Assembly: GCA_947454025.1 (NCBI GenBank)
Contig: CANGIZ010000001.1
Location: forward strand, 52,767-116,766
DNA length: 64,000 nucleotides
Reading direction: 5' to 3'
Origin: Bacteroidota bacterium
GTDB taxonomy: Bacteria > Bacteroidota > Bacteroidia > Chitinophagales > Chitinophagaceae
A program made the position numbers and the translations under genes. Under the pieces are notes generated by a model that saw only the letters and a list, made by a program, of their open reading frames with translations, was not told where the DNA came from and searched no databases. Shown piece after piece: positions 44,137-52,355 of the stretch. Each line of letters begins with the position of its first letter. Positions within the stretch are counted from its first letter, which is position 1.

Positions 44137-46923
44137 ATGCAAGCAATCTTAAAACGTTCAGCAGCTTTGTTTTTTTTCGTGCTGTTAACCATTTGTTCAT
44201 TTGCGCAAACGCAAAAAGTAACCGGAACTGTAACTGACAATAAAGGAAATCCATTAGATGGAGTGACCGTAAAAGCACAAACTGGCAAAGCGGTTGTTAC
44301 TACCAATAAAGCGGGTAGTTTTTCGATTAATGCAGCAATTGGATCCGCATTAGAGTTTAGTTCTGTAGGTTTTGAAACCAAAAAATTAAATATAACAAGT
44401 GCGAATGTAAATGTTGTCTTAACTGCTACCACCACCGATTTACAAGATGTAATTTTAGTGGGTAGTCGTGGTGCTGGTCGTGTAAAAACGGAATCCCCAG
44501 TGCCGGTGGACGTTATTAAATTATCGGATGTGGGTGTGAATACTGCACGTATGGATTTAACATCTACTTTAAATTTTGTAGCTCCTTCATTTAACTATAA
44601 TAAACAATCAGGTGCCGACGGTGCCGATCATATTGACATTGGAACACTAAGAGGTTTAGGACCAGATCAAACATTGGTTTTAATTAATGGGAAACGTCAA
44701 CACAGTACTGCTTTTGTAGGCTTATTTGGAACAAGAGGGCGTGGTAATTCTGGCGTTGATTTAAATGGTTTTCCTGAATCTGCTGTAGATAGAATTGAAA
44801 TTTTAAGAGATGGCGCTTCTGCACAATATGGCTCAGATGCCATTGCAGGTGTCATGAATATTGTGTTAAAAAAGAATACAAACGAATGGAATGTAACAAC
44901 AGGACTTGCTGGATATTATGACAAAAAATACAATACTTATTCAGTAAAAAATGAACACAATTATTTAACCAATGCGCCGATTGATGGTCTTACACAAAAC
45001 CTTTCCATTAACCGAGGATTTGACCTAGGAAAGCAAGGAGGATTTATTAATATTTCATACGACTATAATAACCAAGGGAAAACTTTCAGAGAAGCACCTG
45101 CAGCAGATGGACTTCCTACCAATACCTGGAGACAAGGTTTTGGCGACGGTTCAATGGCTTCCAATGGCATTATGTTTAATATGGAATTACCAATGGATGC
45201 AACTACTAAATTTTATTCTTTTGGAAGTTATAATGCTAAAAATTCAGACGCCTATGCGTACACCAGAAACTGGTCTGCTAAGCCTACCCGTTTCCCTGTA
45301 GATGCAAAAGACCATTTAATTTATGTGCCTAGTATCATGTTTGCATCAGGTACCGGAGACACTAGTTTTAATCCACATATCCAAACCAATATTAAAGATT
45401 TCTCCTACGTTGGAGGTTTTTCAGGAAGAACCACGAATGGTTGGGATTGGGATATGAGTAACAGTATTGGTCAAAACGTTTTCCACTATTACGGTGATGG
45501 TACTTTTAATGCTTCTAATATTGGAAATATTGCACAAACACATTTTGACGATGGTGGTTTTAGCTTTTTACAAAACACTTCTAACCTAGATTTATCAAAG
45601 CAATTTGGTAAAGTAAATAACGGTGGTGTGAAGGTTTCTTATGGTGGTGAATTAAGATTTGAAGAGTACAAAATTTTCCAAGGTGAACTAGCATCCTATA
45701 ATGCGTATCCAAATAGCTTTGGTTTACAACAAGCACCAGGCTCGCAAGGATTCCCTGGCTTTAGCCCATTAGATAAAGTTAATGAACATAGATGGGTAGG
45801 CGGCGCATATGGAGACTTTGAATACACACCAACAAGTTTATTATTATTAACTGGTGCTGTACGCCTGGAAAATTATTCTGATTTTGGTGCAGTTGCCACT
45901 TATAAAGCTTCATTCCGTTATAAAGTAACTGATAACTTTAATTTTAGAGGATCATTTAGCACAGGATACCGCGCTCCATCCTTACAACAAAAATATTTCA
46001 GCAATACTTTAACTTCTTTCTCACAAGGCCAATTGGTGCAATCTAGAATTGCCAATAACAATGACCCAATCACTAAATTAGCAGGCATTCCATCCTTAAA
46101 ACAAGAAACTAGTACCAATGCAAGTTTAGGATTTACATGGAAACCAGCGAAAGGATTAACTTTCACTGTAGACGGGTATAGCATTAAAATGAAAGACCGT
46201 GTAGTGTTGTCTGGTTTATTTAGCGCATCTGACCCATCCTTACCAACTGCTTTAACTTCAAAACTAAATACCCTAGGCGTTTCTACTGCACAATTTTTTG
46301 CCAATGCGGTGAATACAACTAACACTGGTATTGACATTGTTGCAGATTATCAAAAGAAAATTTCTACTAAAGAACGCTTTAAAATATTGTTTGTAGCAAA
46401 TTTTCAAGGCATCACCATTGATGCAGTGCATGTGCCAGCTGCATTAAATACAAATGATTATAACGCAAACACTTTCTTTAACGATCGTGAAAAGTATTTC
46501 TTAAAAGCTTCCGCTCCAAAATCTAAGTTCTCAACTAGCTTTGACTTCACTTATAACAAAGTAACATTGGGCGCAAGAGCAACTTACTTTGGTAACGTAG
46601 CTTTAACTGGATTTGGCATAAATGGCGATGGTATTAATCCTCAAGTTCCTACCGACGCTGATCCTTCAGGAAACACTTTGGTTCCAGAAATTTTCAATTA
46701 TAAAGGCAAGTTCACTACCGACCTTTATATGAATGTACAATTAGCAAAGAAAACATCTATCATATTTGGTGCTGATAATATCTTTAATGTGCACCCAGAC
46801 TATGCTATTAACCCTGCTGCTAAAGGTTGGGCTGGTGACAACGAAACAGGTGGTCCATGGGATGGTGTTCAAATGGGCTATAATGGTTTAAGAATCTTTA
46901 CCAAATTAGCATTCAAGTTTTAA
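44137..46923 (+). CDS. TonB-dependent outer-membrane receptor
   Basis: 928 aa from the ATG at 44137 (an upstream GTG at 44107 is in frame). The signal peptide ends FAQ. Residues ~20-110 are a carboxypeptidase-like regulatory domain (VTGTVTDNKGNPLDGVTVKA), then the plug (SPVPVDVIKLSDV, TLVLINGKRQHS, VDRIEILRDGASAQYGSDAIAGVMNIVLKK pattern). The rest is the beta-barrel (FRGSFSTGYRAPSLQQKYF), ending RIFTKLAFKF with terminal Phe. It imports an unknown nutrient using TonB energy. No SusD partner follows, so it is not a classical glycan-utilisation pair. Confidence 0.94.
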   Translation: MQAILKRSAALFFFVLLTICSFAQTQKVTGTVTDNKGNPLDGVTVKAQTGKAVVTTNKAGSFSINAAIGSALEFSSVGFETKKLNITSANVNVVLTATTTDLQDVILVGSRGAGRVKTESPVPVDVIKLSDVGVNTARMDLTSTLNFVAPSFNYNKQSGADGADHIDIGTLRGLGPDQTLVLINGKRQHSTAFVGLFGTRGRGNSGVDLNGFPESAVDRIEILRDGASAQYGSDAIAGVMNIVLKKNTNEWNVTTGLAGYYDKKYNTYSVKNEHNYLTNAPIDGLTQNLSINRGFDLGKQGGFINISYDYNNQGKTFREAPAADGLPTNTWRQGFGDGSMASNGIMFNMELPMDATTKFYSFGSYNAKNSDAYAYTRNWSAKPTRFPVDAKDHLIYVPSIMFASGTGDTSFNPHIQTNIKDFSYVGGFSGRTTNGWDWDMSNSIGQNVFHYYGDGTFNASNIGNIAQTHFDDGGFSFLQNTSNLDLSKQFGKVNNGGVKVSYGGELRFEEYKIFQGELASYNAYPNSFGLQQAPGSQGFPGFSPLDKVNEHRWVGGAYGDFEYTPTSLLLLTGAVRLENYSDFGAVATYKASFRYKVTDNFNFRGSFSTGYRAPSLQQKYFSNTLTSFSQGQLVQSRIANNNDPITKLAGIPSLKQETSTNASLGFTWKPAKGLTFTVDGYSIKMKDRVVLSGLFSASDPSLPTALTSKLNTLGVSTAQFFANAVNTTNTGIDIVADYQKKISTKERFKILFVANFQGITIDAVHVPAALNTNDYNANTFFNDREKYFLKASAPKSKFSTSFDFTYNKVTLGARATYFGNVALTGFGINGDGINPQVPTDADPSGNTLVPEIFNYKGKFTTDLYMNVQLAKKTSIIFGADNIFNVHPDYAINPAAKGWAGDNETGGPWDGVQMGYNGLRIFTKLAFKF

Positions 46924-46947
46924 GCTACTTATTTTTTCAATAACTTT

Positions 46948-46974
46948 AAAGTCCAGATTCGTCTGGACTTTTTT
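46948..46974 (+). terminator. Intrinsic terminator after the TonB receptor gene
   Basis: A 10-bp stem AAAGTCCAGA/TCTGGACTTT with a TTCG tetraloop is followed by more T residues. It starts 25 nt after the receptor stop. Confidence 0.92.
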
Positions 46975-47020
46975 GTTCCTTATCCCGTTCAATTTTAGTT
47001 GCTTTTCAAAAAATGTTTTT

Positions 47021-47926
47021 ATGAAAAAAATAGCTTCACTTTTCGTTGCAATTTTCTTGCTAACTATTTCACTCTATGCGCAAAATGGCATTGTGGTTTT
47101 TCAAACTGACTTTGGCACCAAGGATGGCGCGGTGTCGGCCATGAAAGGAGTTGCGAGCAGCGTAGATCCTAGTTTAAAATTGTATGACCTAACGCATGAT
47201 ATTCCTGCTTACAATATTTGGGAAGCTGCGTATCGTTTGGATCAAACAGTTATCTATTGGCCAGCAGGTACCGTGTTTGTATCGGTGGTGGATCCTGGCG
47301 TGGGCACTACACGTAAGTCAGTAGTCGTAAAAACAAAATCAGGACATTTTATTGTGACCCCCGATAATGGCACCCTTACTTTAATTGCACAATCACTAGG
47401 AATCGATTCCATTAGAGAAATTGACGAAGTCGTAAACAGAAGAAAAAATTCAGGTGCTTCTTATACTTTTCATGGCCGTGATGTGTATGCGTACACTGCA
47501 GCAAGACTCGCTTCACATACCATTCGTTACGAACAGGTAGGAAATATAAGCAAGGATCCAATCACCACATTGTCTTATCAAAAAGCAGTTTTACAAAATG
47601 GAAAACTAAAAGGGAATATTGCTATTTTAGATATTCAGTATGGTAATATTTGGACCAATATTGACCAAGACAACTGGAAAAATTTTAATGCCCTTGCGCA
47701 TTCTAAAAATGAAATTACTGTGCAACTCTTCCATGCACAAAAATTAGTGTACACCGGCAAAATGCCTTTTGAAAATACATTTGGTGGCGTAGCCGTAGGA
47801 AAACCTTTAGCTTATTTAAATAGTTTAATGGACTTATCCTTTGCTTTAAACCAAGGAAGCTTCGCCGACAAGTATCATATTCAAGCAGGCAATGACTGGA
47901 ACGTAATGGTGAGTTGGTCTAAATAA
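47021..47926 (+). CDS. Secreted SAM hydroxide adenosyltransferase-like protein (DUF62)
   Basis: 301 aa from the ATG at 47021; an upstream TTG frame would run through the preceding terminator and is rejected. The signal peptide MKKIASLFVAIFLLTISLYAQ is clear. The mature protein begins with the DUF62 core, VVFQTDFGTKDGAVSAMKG, then LTHDIP, FVSVVDPGVGTTRKSV, VTPDNGTL and FHGRDVYAY. Known members (SAM hydrolase, fluorinase relatives) split S-adenosylmethionine to adenosine and methionine in the cytosol. Export to the periplasm would be unexpected for that reaction. It is bounded by terminators on both sides, so it is a single-gene unit. Confidence 0.88.
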   Translation: MKKIASLFVAIFLLTISLYAQNGIVVFQTDFGTKDGAVSAMKGVASSVDPSLKLYDLTHDIPAYNIWEAAYRLDQTVIYWPAGTVFVSVVDPGVGTTRKSVVVKTKSGHFIVTPDNGTLTLIAQSLGIDSIREIDEVVNRRKNSGASYTFHGRDVYAYTAARLASHTIRYEQVGNISKDPITTLSYQKAVLQNGKLKGNIAILDIQYGNIWTNIDQDNWKNFNALAHSKNEITVQLFHAQKLVYTGKMPFENTFGGVAVGKPLAYLNSLMDLSFALNQGSFADKYHIQAGNDWNVMVSWSK

Positions 47927-47956
47927 AAAGGACTCCTCTCGGAGCCTTTTTATTTT
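47925..47956. terminator. Bidirectional intrinsic terminator
   Basis: AAAAAGG-A-CTCC, loop TCTC, then GGAG-CCTTTTT form a stem with a single bulged A and T-rich flanks. It separates the convergent DUF62 gene and the Rieske oxygenase gene. Confidence 0.85.
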
Positions 47957-47965
47957 TTATCGCTA

Positions 47966-49057
47966 TTACTGATTAATAAAATTGGCAAGTAAACTATGAA
48001 AATGGTGCGTGCCTTGTTCACGTTGTGTGGCATAGCGCCCAAAATGATAAAAGCGAGAACGTATTCCCTTTTGTACATGTTGAACTACTTCTTCATCTTC
48101 CATTTCTACCGTATCTAACCCAGTACCCGCACCCTGACCTAGTTTCGTTTCATCAAATACAAAACTTAGGAAACTTACTTTGGTATGACCCTCGGCAATT
48201 GGCTGCACTACGTTTAAAGACAATCCCCAAGGATAAAAGTTAAACATCATGTTGGGGAATACCCAAAAATAATATGCTGCAATACGCTTGCCTTCATCGG
48301 GATGGCCTGCTGGTATATCAAAACAATGCTCATCGTCTTTTGCGATACCTAATTGTAGGTTCGAATACTTAAAAGTCTCCGTAGCATAATCTTTAAAATC
48401 TAAAAATGCATTCAATCCCGGATGTACAAAGGGGATATGGAATCCTTCTAAATAATTTTCACAATACAATGCCCAGTTGGCTTTAATATCATAATCCTTA
48501 GATCGAGATGCATCAAATACCAAATTGTTAATCGGCATCCAACCAATACGTTCTTCCATCTCTCTAAAAAATAATTCAGGACCCAATCCTTTTTGTAATT
48601 GGGTAAATAATAGAGGCCCCCATTGGTATAATTGCAAATGATGCAGATGATTATTTTCGGGAATAAAATTTTCTACCTCCTTAAACTCGGGCATCGAAAT
48701 AAATTTTCCATCCAAATGAAATGCACGTCCATGGTATTTACAACGCAAATGTTTTTGCGCACTACAAGGTTCGTACACCATTAAATTTCCACGATGCGTA
48801 CATACATTGGACAAACAATGAATATGATTCTCACCATCACGTGTTAACACCAAGGGCTCGCTAATATAATTTTCTAAAAATTGAATGGGATATGCATCCC
48901 CCGTTTTGGGCACCATACCTGTATGACCAATATATTGCCAGCTAGGCGCAAATATTTTTTCCTTGGAGGCTTCTAACCATTTGGTTTCCAAATAAAAACT
49001 AGTATCAATCGTCTTTGCCCGTGCAATATTTGGGTCAATAAAAAAGGGTTTATCCAT
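47966..49057 (-). CDS. Rieske-type aromatic-ring-hydroxylating oxygenase, alpha subunit-like
   Basis: 363 aa from the ATG at 49057 (a TTG at 49078 is rejected). Residues ~40-140 form the Rieske [2Fe-2S] domain with CTHRGN and CKYHGR ligand motifs. Residues ~170-363 are the catalytic domain with ENYLEGFHIPFVHPGL, which provides the mononuclear-iron His residues. Such enzymes hydroxylate or demethylate small substrates (choline- or carnitine-type, aromatic). The substrate is unknown. No reductase gene is adjacent. Confidence 0.88.
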   Translation of the reverse strand: MDKPFFIDPNIARAKTIDTSFYLETKWLEASKEKIFAPSWQYIGHTGMVPKTGDAYPIQFLENYISEPLVLTRDGENHIHCLSNVCTHRGNLMVYEPCSAQKHLRCKYHGRAFHLDGKFISMPEFKEVENFIPENNHLHHLQLYQWGPLLFTQLQKGLGPELFFREMEERIGWMPINNLVFDASRSKDYDIKANWALYCENYLEGFHIPFVHPGLNAFLDFKDYATETFKYSNLQLGIAKDDEHCFDIPAGHPDEGKRIAAYYFWVFPNMMFNFYPWGLSLNVVQPIAEGHTKVSFLSFVFDETKLGQGAGTGLDTVEMEDEEVVQHVQKGIRSRFYHFGRYATQREQGTHHFHSLLANFINQ

Positions 49058-49124
49058 AACACACAATTTGACCCTCAAGGTACAAAATAGGAGCTAGAAA
49101 ATATTCATTGAAATACTAAATTAT

Positions 49125-49141
49125 TTAGCTAATATTGCTAA
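49125..49141. promoter_or_regulatory. Candidate operator upstream of umuD-like gene
   Basis: TTAGC-N7-GCTAA is an inverted repeat ending 13 nt before the umuD-like start codon. The position fits an operator for SOS-type control of the umuDC pair. No LexA gene is in this window to compare, so assignment is tentative. Confidence 0.35.
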
Positions 49142-49154
49142 TAAATTTAGTTTT

Positions 49155-49598
49155 ATGGAATACATCGACCAAGATCCTAGCCAGGGTATTGCTACCCAAC
49201 AGATTAATAAAAACTACCAGTCTAGCCAAATCGTACAAGCCAATGCCACAGGTTTTGGGGCTGCATCGGACGACTTTATGGAAAGAGGGATTGACCTTAA
49301 TGAGCAGCTCATTCACAATAAACCGGCTACTTTTTTCTTTCGTGTTAATAGCGATGCCATGTTAGGTGCAGGCATTCATATTGGAGACACTTTAATTGTG
49401 GACCGCAGCATTCCTCCTAGGTCGGGCAAAGTGGTGGTAGCCATTTTAAATGGTGAATTTTTAGTACGTCGACTACAAATACAAACACATAGCATTACCC
49501 TATTTCCTGAAAATAAAAAATATGGTGCCATACATATTGAACACTTGCAGGACTACCTCACCTGGGGCGTAGTCACCTATGTGATTCATGGTTTATAA
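49155..49598 (+). CDS. umuD: UmuD-like protein lacking the Ser-Lys catalytic dyad
   Basis: 147 aa, similar in length to UmuD (139). It aligns along the LexA/UmuD peptidase fold: ATGFGAASDDFMERGIDLNE, KPATFFFRVNSDAMLGAGI, GDTLIVDRSI, VVVAILNGEFLVRRL. The catalytic Ser of the GDSM motif is Ala68 here (SDAM), and the catalytic Lys of FTVKKL is Arg105 (FLVRRL). At the cleavage position the usual Cys/Ala-Gly is Thr32-Gly33. It therefore probably cannot self-cleave. It is followed 53 nt downstream by umuC, so it is still likely a polymerase V partner or regulator. Confidence 0.88.
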   Translation: MEYIDQDPSQGIATQQINKNYQSSQIVQANATGFGAASDDFMERGIDLNEQLIHNKPATFFFRVNSDAMLGAGIHIGDTLIVDRSIPPRSGKVVVAILNGEFLVRRLQIQTHSITLFPENKKYGAIHIEHLQDYLTWGVVTYVIHGL

Positions 49599-49651
49599 TT
49601 CTCCCTAAAAATGATGCGCCTCAACAACCGCGCAAATTAAAATTAAAAAGT

Positions 49652-50938
49652 GTGCAAGCGATTATTGATTGTAATAGTTTTTATTGTTCCTGTGAACGAT
49701 TATTTGATCCCAAATTATTACACGCACCTATTATTGTGTTAAGTAATAATGATGGCTGTATTGTGTCTCGTTCCGACGAAGCCAAGGCATTGGGCATTGG
49801 CATGGCTACTCCATTTTTTCAAGAAGCAGAGCGCATTAAAAATTTTAATATTCAATGTTTTTCCTCCAATTATCATTTATATGGAGACATGAGTTGGCGT
49901 GTGATGGAAACCATGAGATCCTTGCTACCAAAGGGTCATGTAGAAGTGTATTCGGTAGACGAAGCCTTTGTAAACCTAGATCATATTGCGCATAATGATG
50001 TGTATGATTTTTGCGTGCACTTAAAAACTACAATTGAAACATGGACAGGTATTTCCGTATCCATTGGTGCTGCACCCAACAAGGTATTAAGCAAAGTAGC
50101 CAATCGATTAGCTAAAAAAAACAAGCTACAAACCAACTGTGTAGTGGTATTAGATAGTACCCAAAAAATACAAGCTGCTTTACAGAAAACACCTATCGAG
50201 GATGTGTGGGGTATTGGATATCGTTATAGTGAAAAATTAAAAGTGTATGGAGTACATACCGCTTTTGCATTAAGCATAAAGGACCTTAGTTGGGGGAACC
50301 GTTTTTTAGGAGGCATTACGGGCATTAAATTAATACGCGAATTAAAGGGGTTACACAGTCATGGTATGCAGGCGCCGCGCACCGAAAAAAAAATGATCGC
50401 CACCACACGTATGTTTGGAAGACCGGTTACTGAATGGCAGGAAATAGAAGAGGCATTGGCTACCTATGCCACCCGCTGTGCCGAAAAACTCCGAAGACAA
50501 CATAGCGCTGCAAAATGTGTGCAGGTATTTTTATTGCGCAAGCCACCACCCCAGCCCGAGTATAGCCACTACCATCGAGGCAGTCAAGTGAATGGATTTG
50601 CTCAACTGGACAATCCTAGTAACCTTACGCCCGATATTATTAAAGCCGTTATTGCCATTGGAAAAACCCTATTTGAAAAAGGAGAAGTGTATAAAAAAGC
50701 AGGGGTCATTGTAAGCGATTTTGTTCCTGATAATACCCTGCAAGTCAACTTGTTTGTTGCCCCCGCCGACGCCAGACGAAAAAAACTAATGAATGTTATT
50801 GACAATATGAATGCTGCTTTTAGGAACGATGTGCTGAAATTTGGCACTACCGGGACCAAAAAAAACTGGAAAATGCGTAGCGAAAATCGCAGCAAACGCT
50901 TTACTACCCGCTGGGATGAACTTTGTGTGGTTCAATAA
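49652..50938 (+). CDS. umuC: Translesion DNA polymerase V catalytic subunit (Y family)
   Basis: 428 aa from a GTG start, close to E. coli UmuC (422). The N-terminal palm motif is IIDCNSFYCSCERLF; VYSVDEAFVNL carries the catalytic Asp-Glu; GISVSIGAAPNKVLSKVANR is the ImpB/MucB/SamB signature. The helix-hairpin region is VWGIGYRYSEKL. The C-terminal little-finger domain and tail (KKNWKMRSENRSKRFTTRWDEL) are complete. It copies past DNA lesions with UmuD'2 in the classical system. The UmuD beside it appears non-cleavable. Confidence 0.94.
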   Translation: MQAIIDCNSFYCSCERLFDPKLLHAPIIVLSNNDGCIVSRSDEAKALGIGMATPFFQEAERIKNFNIQCFSSNYHLYGDMSWRVMETMRSLLPKGHVEVYSVDEAFVNLDHIAHNDVYDFCVHLKTTIETWTGISVSIGAAPNKVLSKVANRLAKKNKLQTNCVVVLDSTQKIQAALQKTPIEDVWGIGYRYSEKLKVYGVHTAFALSIKDLSWGNRFLGGITGIKLIRELKGLHSHGMQAPRTEKKMIATTRMFGRPVTEWQEIEEALATYATRCAEKLRRQHSAAKCVQVFLLRKPPPQPEYSHYHRGSQVNGFAQLDNPSNLTPDIIKAVIAIGKTLFEKGEVYKKAGVIVSDFVPDNTLQVNLFVAPADARRKKLMNVIDNMNAAFRNDVLKFGTTGTKKNWKMRSENRSKRFTTRWDELCVVQ

Positions 50939-51016
50939 GCAAAGTTGGTGGAAAACCCTTTTATAAAAATTCGTAAAAATGATTTGGCTAACGTATTTTT
51001 GCCCAATTTTATACCT

Positions 51017-52210
51017 ATGAGCAACCAGCTGAACTCCAACGAATCCATCCCCTCTAAAAAGAAGAAAATTATTGTATTAGGAAGTGGACCTAATCGTATT
51101 GGTCAAGGTATTGAATTTGATTATTGTTGTGTTCACGGCTTATTGGCCATTAAGGAGTCAGGTTACGAAGCGATCATGGTAAACTGTAACCCCGAAACCG
51201 TATCCACCGATTTTGACATGGCCGATAAATTATACTTCGAGCCTGTGTATTGGGAGCATCTTTGGGAGATTATTGAATTAGAACAACCCGAAGGTGTGAT
51301 TGTACAATTAGGTGGACAAACTGCCTTAAAACTAGCGAAGCGTTTAACCGAAAGAGGTGTTAAAATTATAGGTACTTCATTTGATAGTTTAGATATTGCC
51401 GAGGATCGTGGAAGATTTAGTGAACTATTAAAAGAATTAAAAATTCCTTACCCACAATATGGAACTGCTTACACGGCCGAAGAAGCGATCGAAGTAGCTA
51501 ACCAAGTAGGTTATCCTGTACTAGTAAGACCTAGTTATGTAATTGGTGGTCAAAGAATGCGTATTGTAATTAACGATGCCGAAGTAGAAAGTTCGGTAGT
51601 AAGTATTTTAAAACATATCCCCGATAATAAAATCTTGATTGACCATTTCCTAGATCGTTGTCAAGAAGCAGAAGTAGATGCCATATTTGATGGAGAAACT
51701 TTTCATGTAATGGGTGTAATGGAACATATCGAACCAGCGGGTATTCATAGTGGAGATAGTAATGCAGTATTGCCTGCATTTAACCTAACTCCATTAATAG
51801 TAGCTACCATGGAATTTTACAGCGAGAAAATTGCAAGAGCCTTAAATATTAGAGGACTCATTAATATTCAGTTTGCAATTAAAGATGATCAAGTGTACGT
51901 GATTGAAGCCAATCCAAGAGCATCAAGAACCACTCCATTCATTGCAAAAGCGTATCAAATTCCTTATTTGAATATTGCTACTAAAATTATGTTAGGCGCC
52001 AACAAGCTTACCGACTTTACCATGGAGAAAAAATTAGATGGGTTTGCAATTAAAGAGCCTGTATTTAGTTTTGATAAATTCCCTGGTGTCAATAAAGAAT
52101 TAGGACCAGAGATGAAGAGCACAGGTGAAGCCATTCGTTTTATCAAAGACTTACGCGATCCTTACTTCAGAACATTGTATAAGGAACGTTCTATGAACTT
52201 ATCTCGTTAG
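51017..52210 (+). CDS. carB: Carbamoyl-phosphate synthase large subunit, C-terminal synthetase half only
   Basis: 397 aa from the ATG at 51017 (a TTG at 50945 is less likely). It aligns with roughly residues 555-935 of the ~1070-residue CarB: KKIIVLGSGPNRIGQGIEFDYCCVHG, MVNCNPETVSTDFD, ATP-grasp segments LVRPSYVIGGQRM and VIEANPRASRTTPF, then FSFDKFPGVNKELGPEM. This is the carbamate-phosphorylating ATP-grasp unit. The N-terminal carboxyphosphate unit and the C-terminal regulatory MGS domain are absent. The frame is intact and ends at a strong terminator, so it looks like a split gene rather than decay. Confidence 0.9.
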   Translation: MSNQLNSNESIPSKKKKIIVLGSGPNRIGQGIEFDYCCVHGLLAIKESGYEAIMVNCNPETVSTDFDMADKLYFEPVYWEHLWEIIELEQPEGVIVQLGGQTALKLAKRLTERGVKIIGTSFDSLDIAEDRGRFSELLKELKIPYPQYGTAYTAEEAIEVANQVGYPVLVRPSYVIGGQRMRIVINDAEVESSVVSILKHIPDNKILIDHFLDRCQEAEVDAIFDGETFHVMGVMEHIEPAGIHSGDSNAVLPAFNLTPLIVATMEFYSEKIARALNIRGLINIQFAIKDDQVYVIEANPRASRTTPFIAKAYQIPYLNIATKIMLGANKLTDFTMEKKLDGFAIKEPVFSFDKFPGVNKELGPEMKSTGEAIRFIKDLRDPYFRTLYKERSMNLSR

Positions 52211-52255
52211 AAATAAAGAAGCCCTTAATTAAAATTTAAGGGCTTCTTTATTTCT
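52209..52255 (+). terminator. Very strong intrinsic terminator after carB
   Basis: A 20-bp perfect stem (arm 52209-52228, complementary arm 52236-52255) with a 7-nt loop ends in a T-rich tail. The stem core is AAGCCCTTAA/TTAAGGGCTT. Confidence 0.93.
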
Positions 52256-52338
52256 CTCTTATGATTTTTTCAATGCCACCCATAAACGGTGGCATTGATC
52301 TACTTTATCTATAATTAAAATTTAAGGGCTTCTTTATT
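52226..52338. repeat. 27-bp direct repeat of the terminator's right arm flanking a hairpin
   Basis: The 27 bases at 52226-52252 recur exactly at 52312-52338 (core AAAATTTAAGGGCTTC). Between them, at 52270-52298, lies an 11-bp hairpin (CAATGCCACC / GGTGGCATTG) with loop CATAAAC. The second copy lacks the left arm, so it cannot form the same terminator alone. It ends 17 nt from the stop of the convergent peptidase gene. Confidence 0.88.
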
Positions 52339-52355
52339 ATCAATCAGGATATGCA

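Noticed and set aside
44137..46923. SusC/SusD polysaccharide utilisation locus
   Set aside because: The TonB receptor is followed by a terminator and a DUF62 gene; no SusD, glycoside hydrolase or sulfatase is nearby.
51017..52210. carB as a broken pseudogene
   Set aside because: The frame is intact, both borders fall at natural domain boundaries, and a strong terminator follows directly, which fits a real split gene better.
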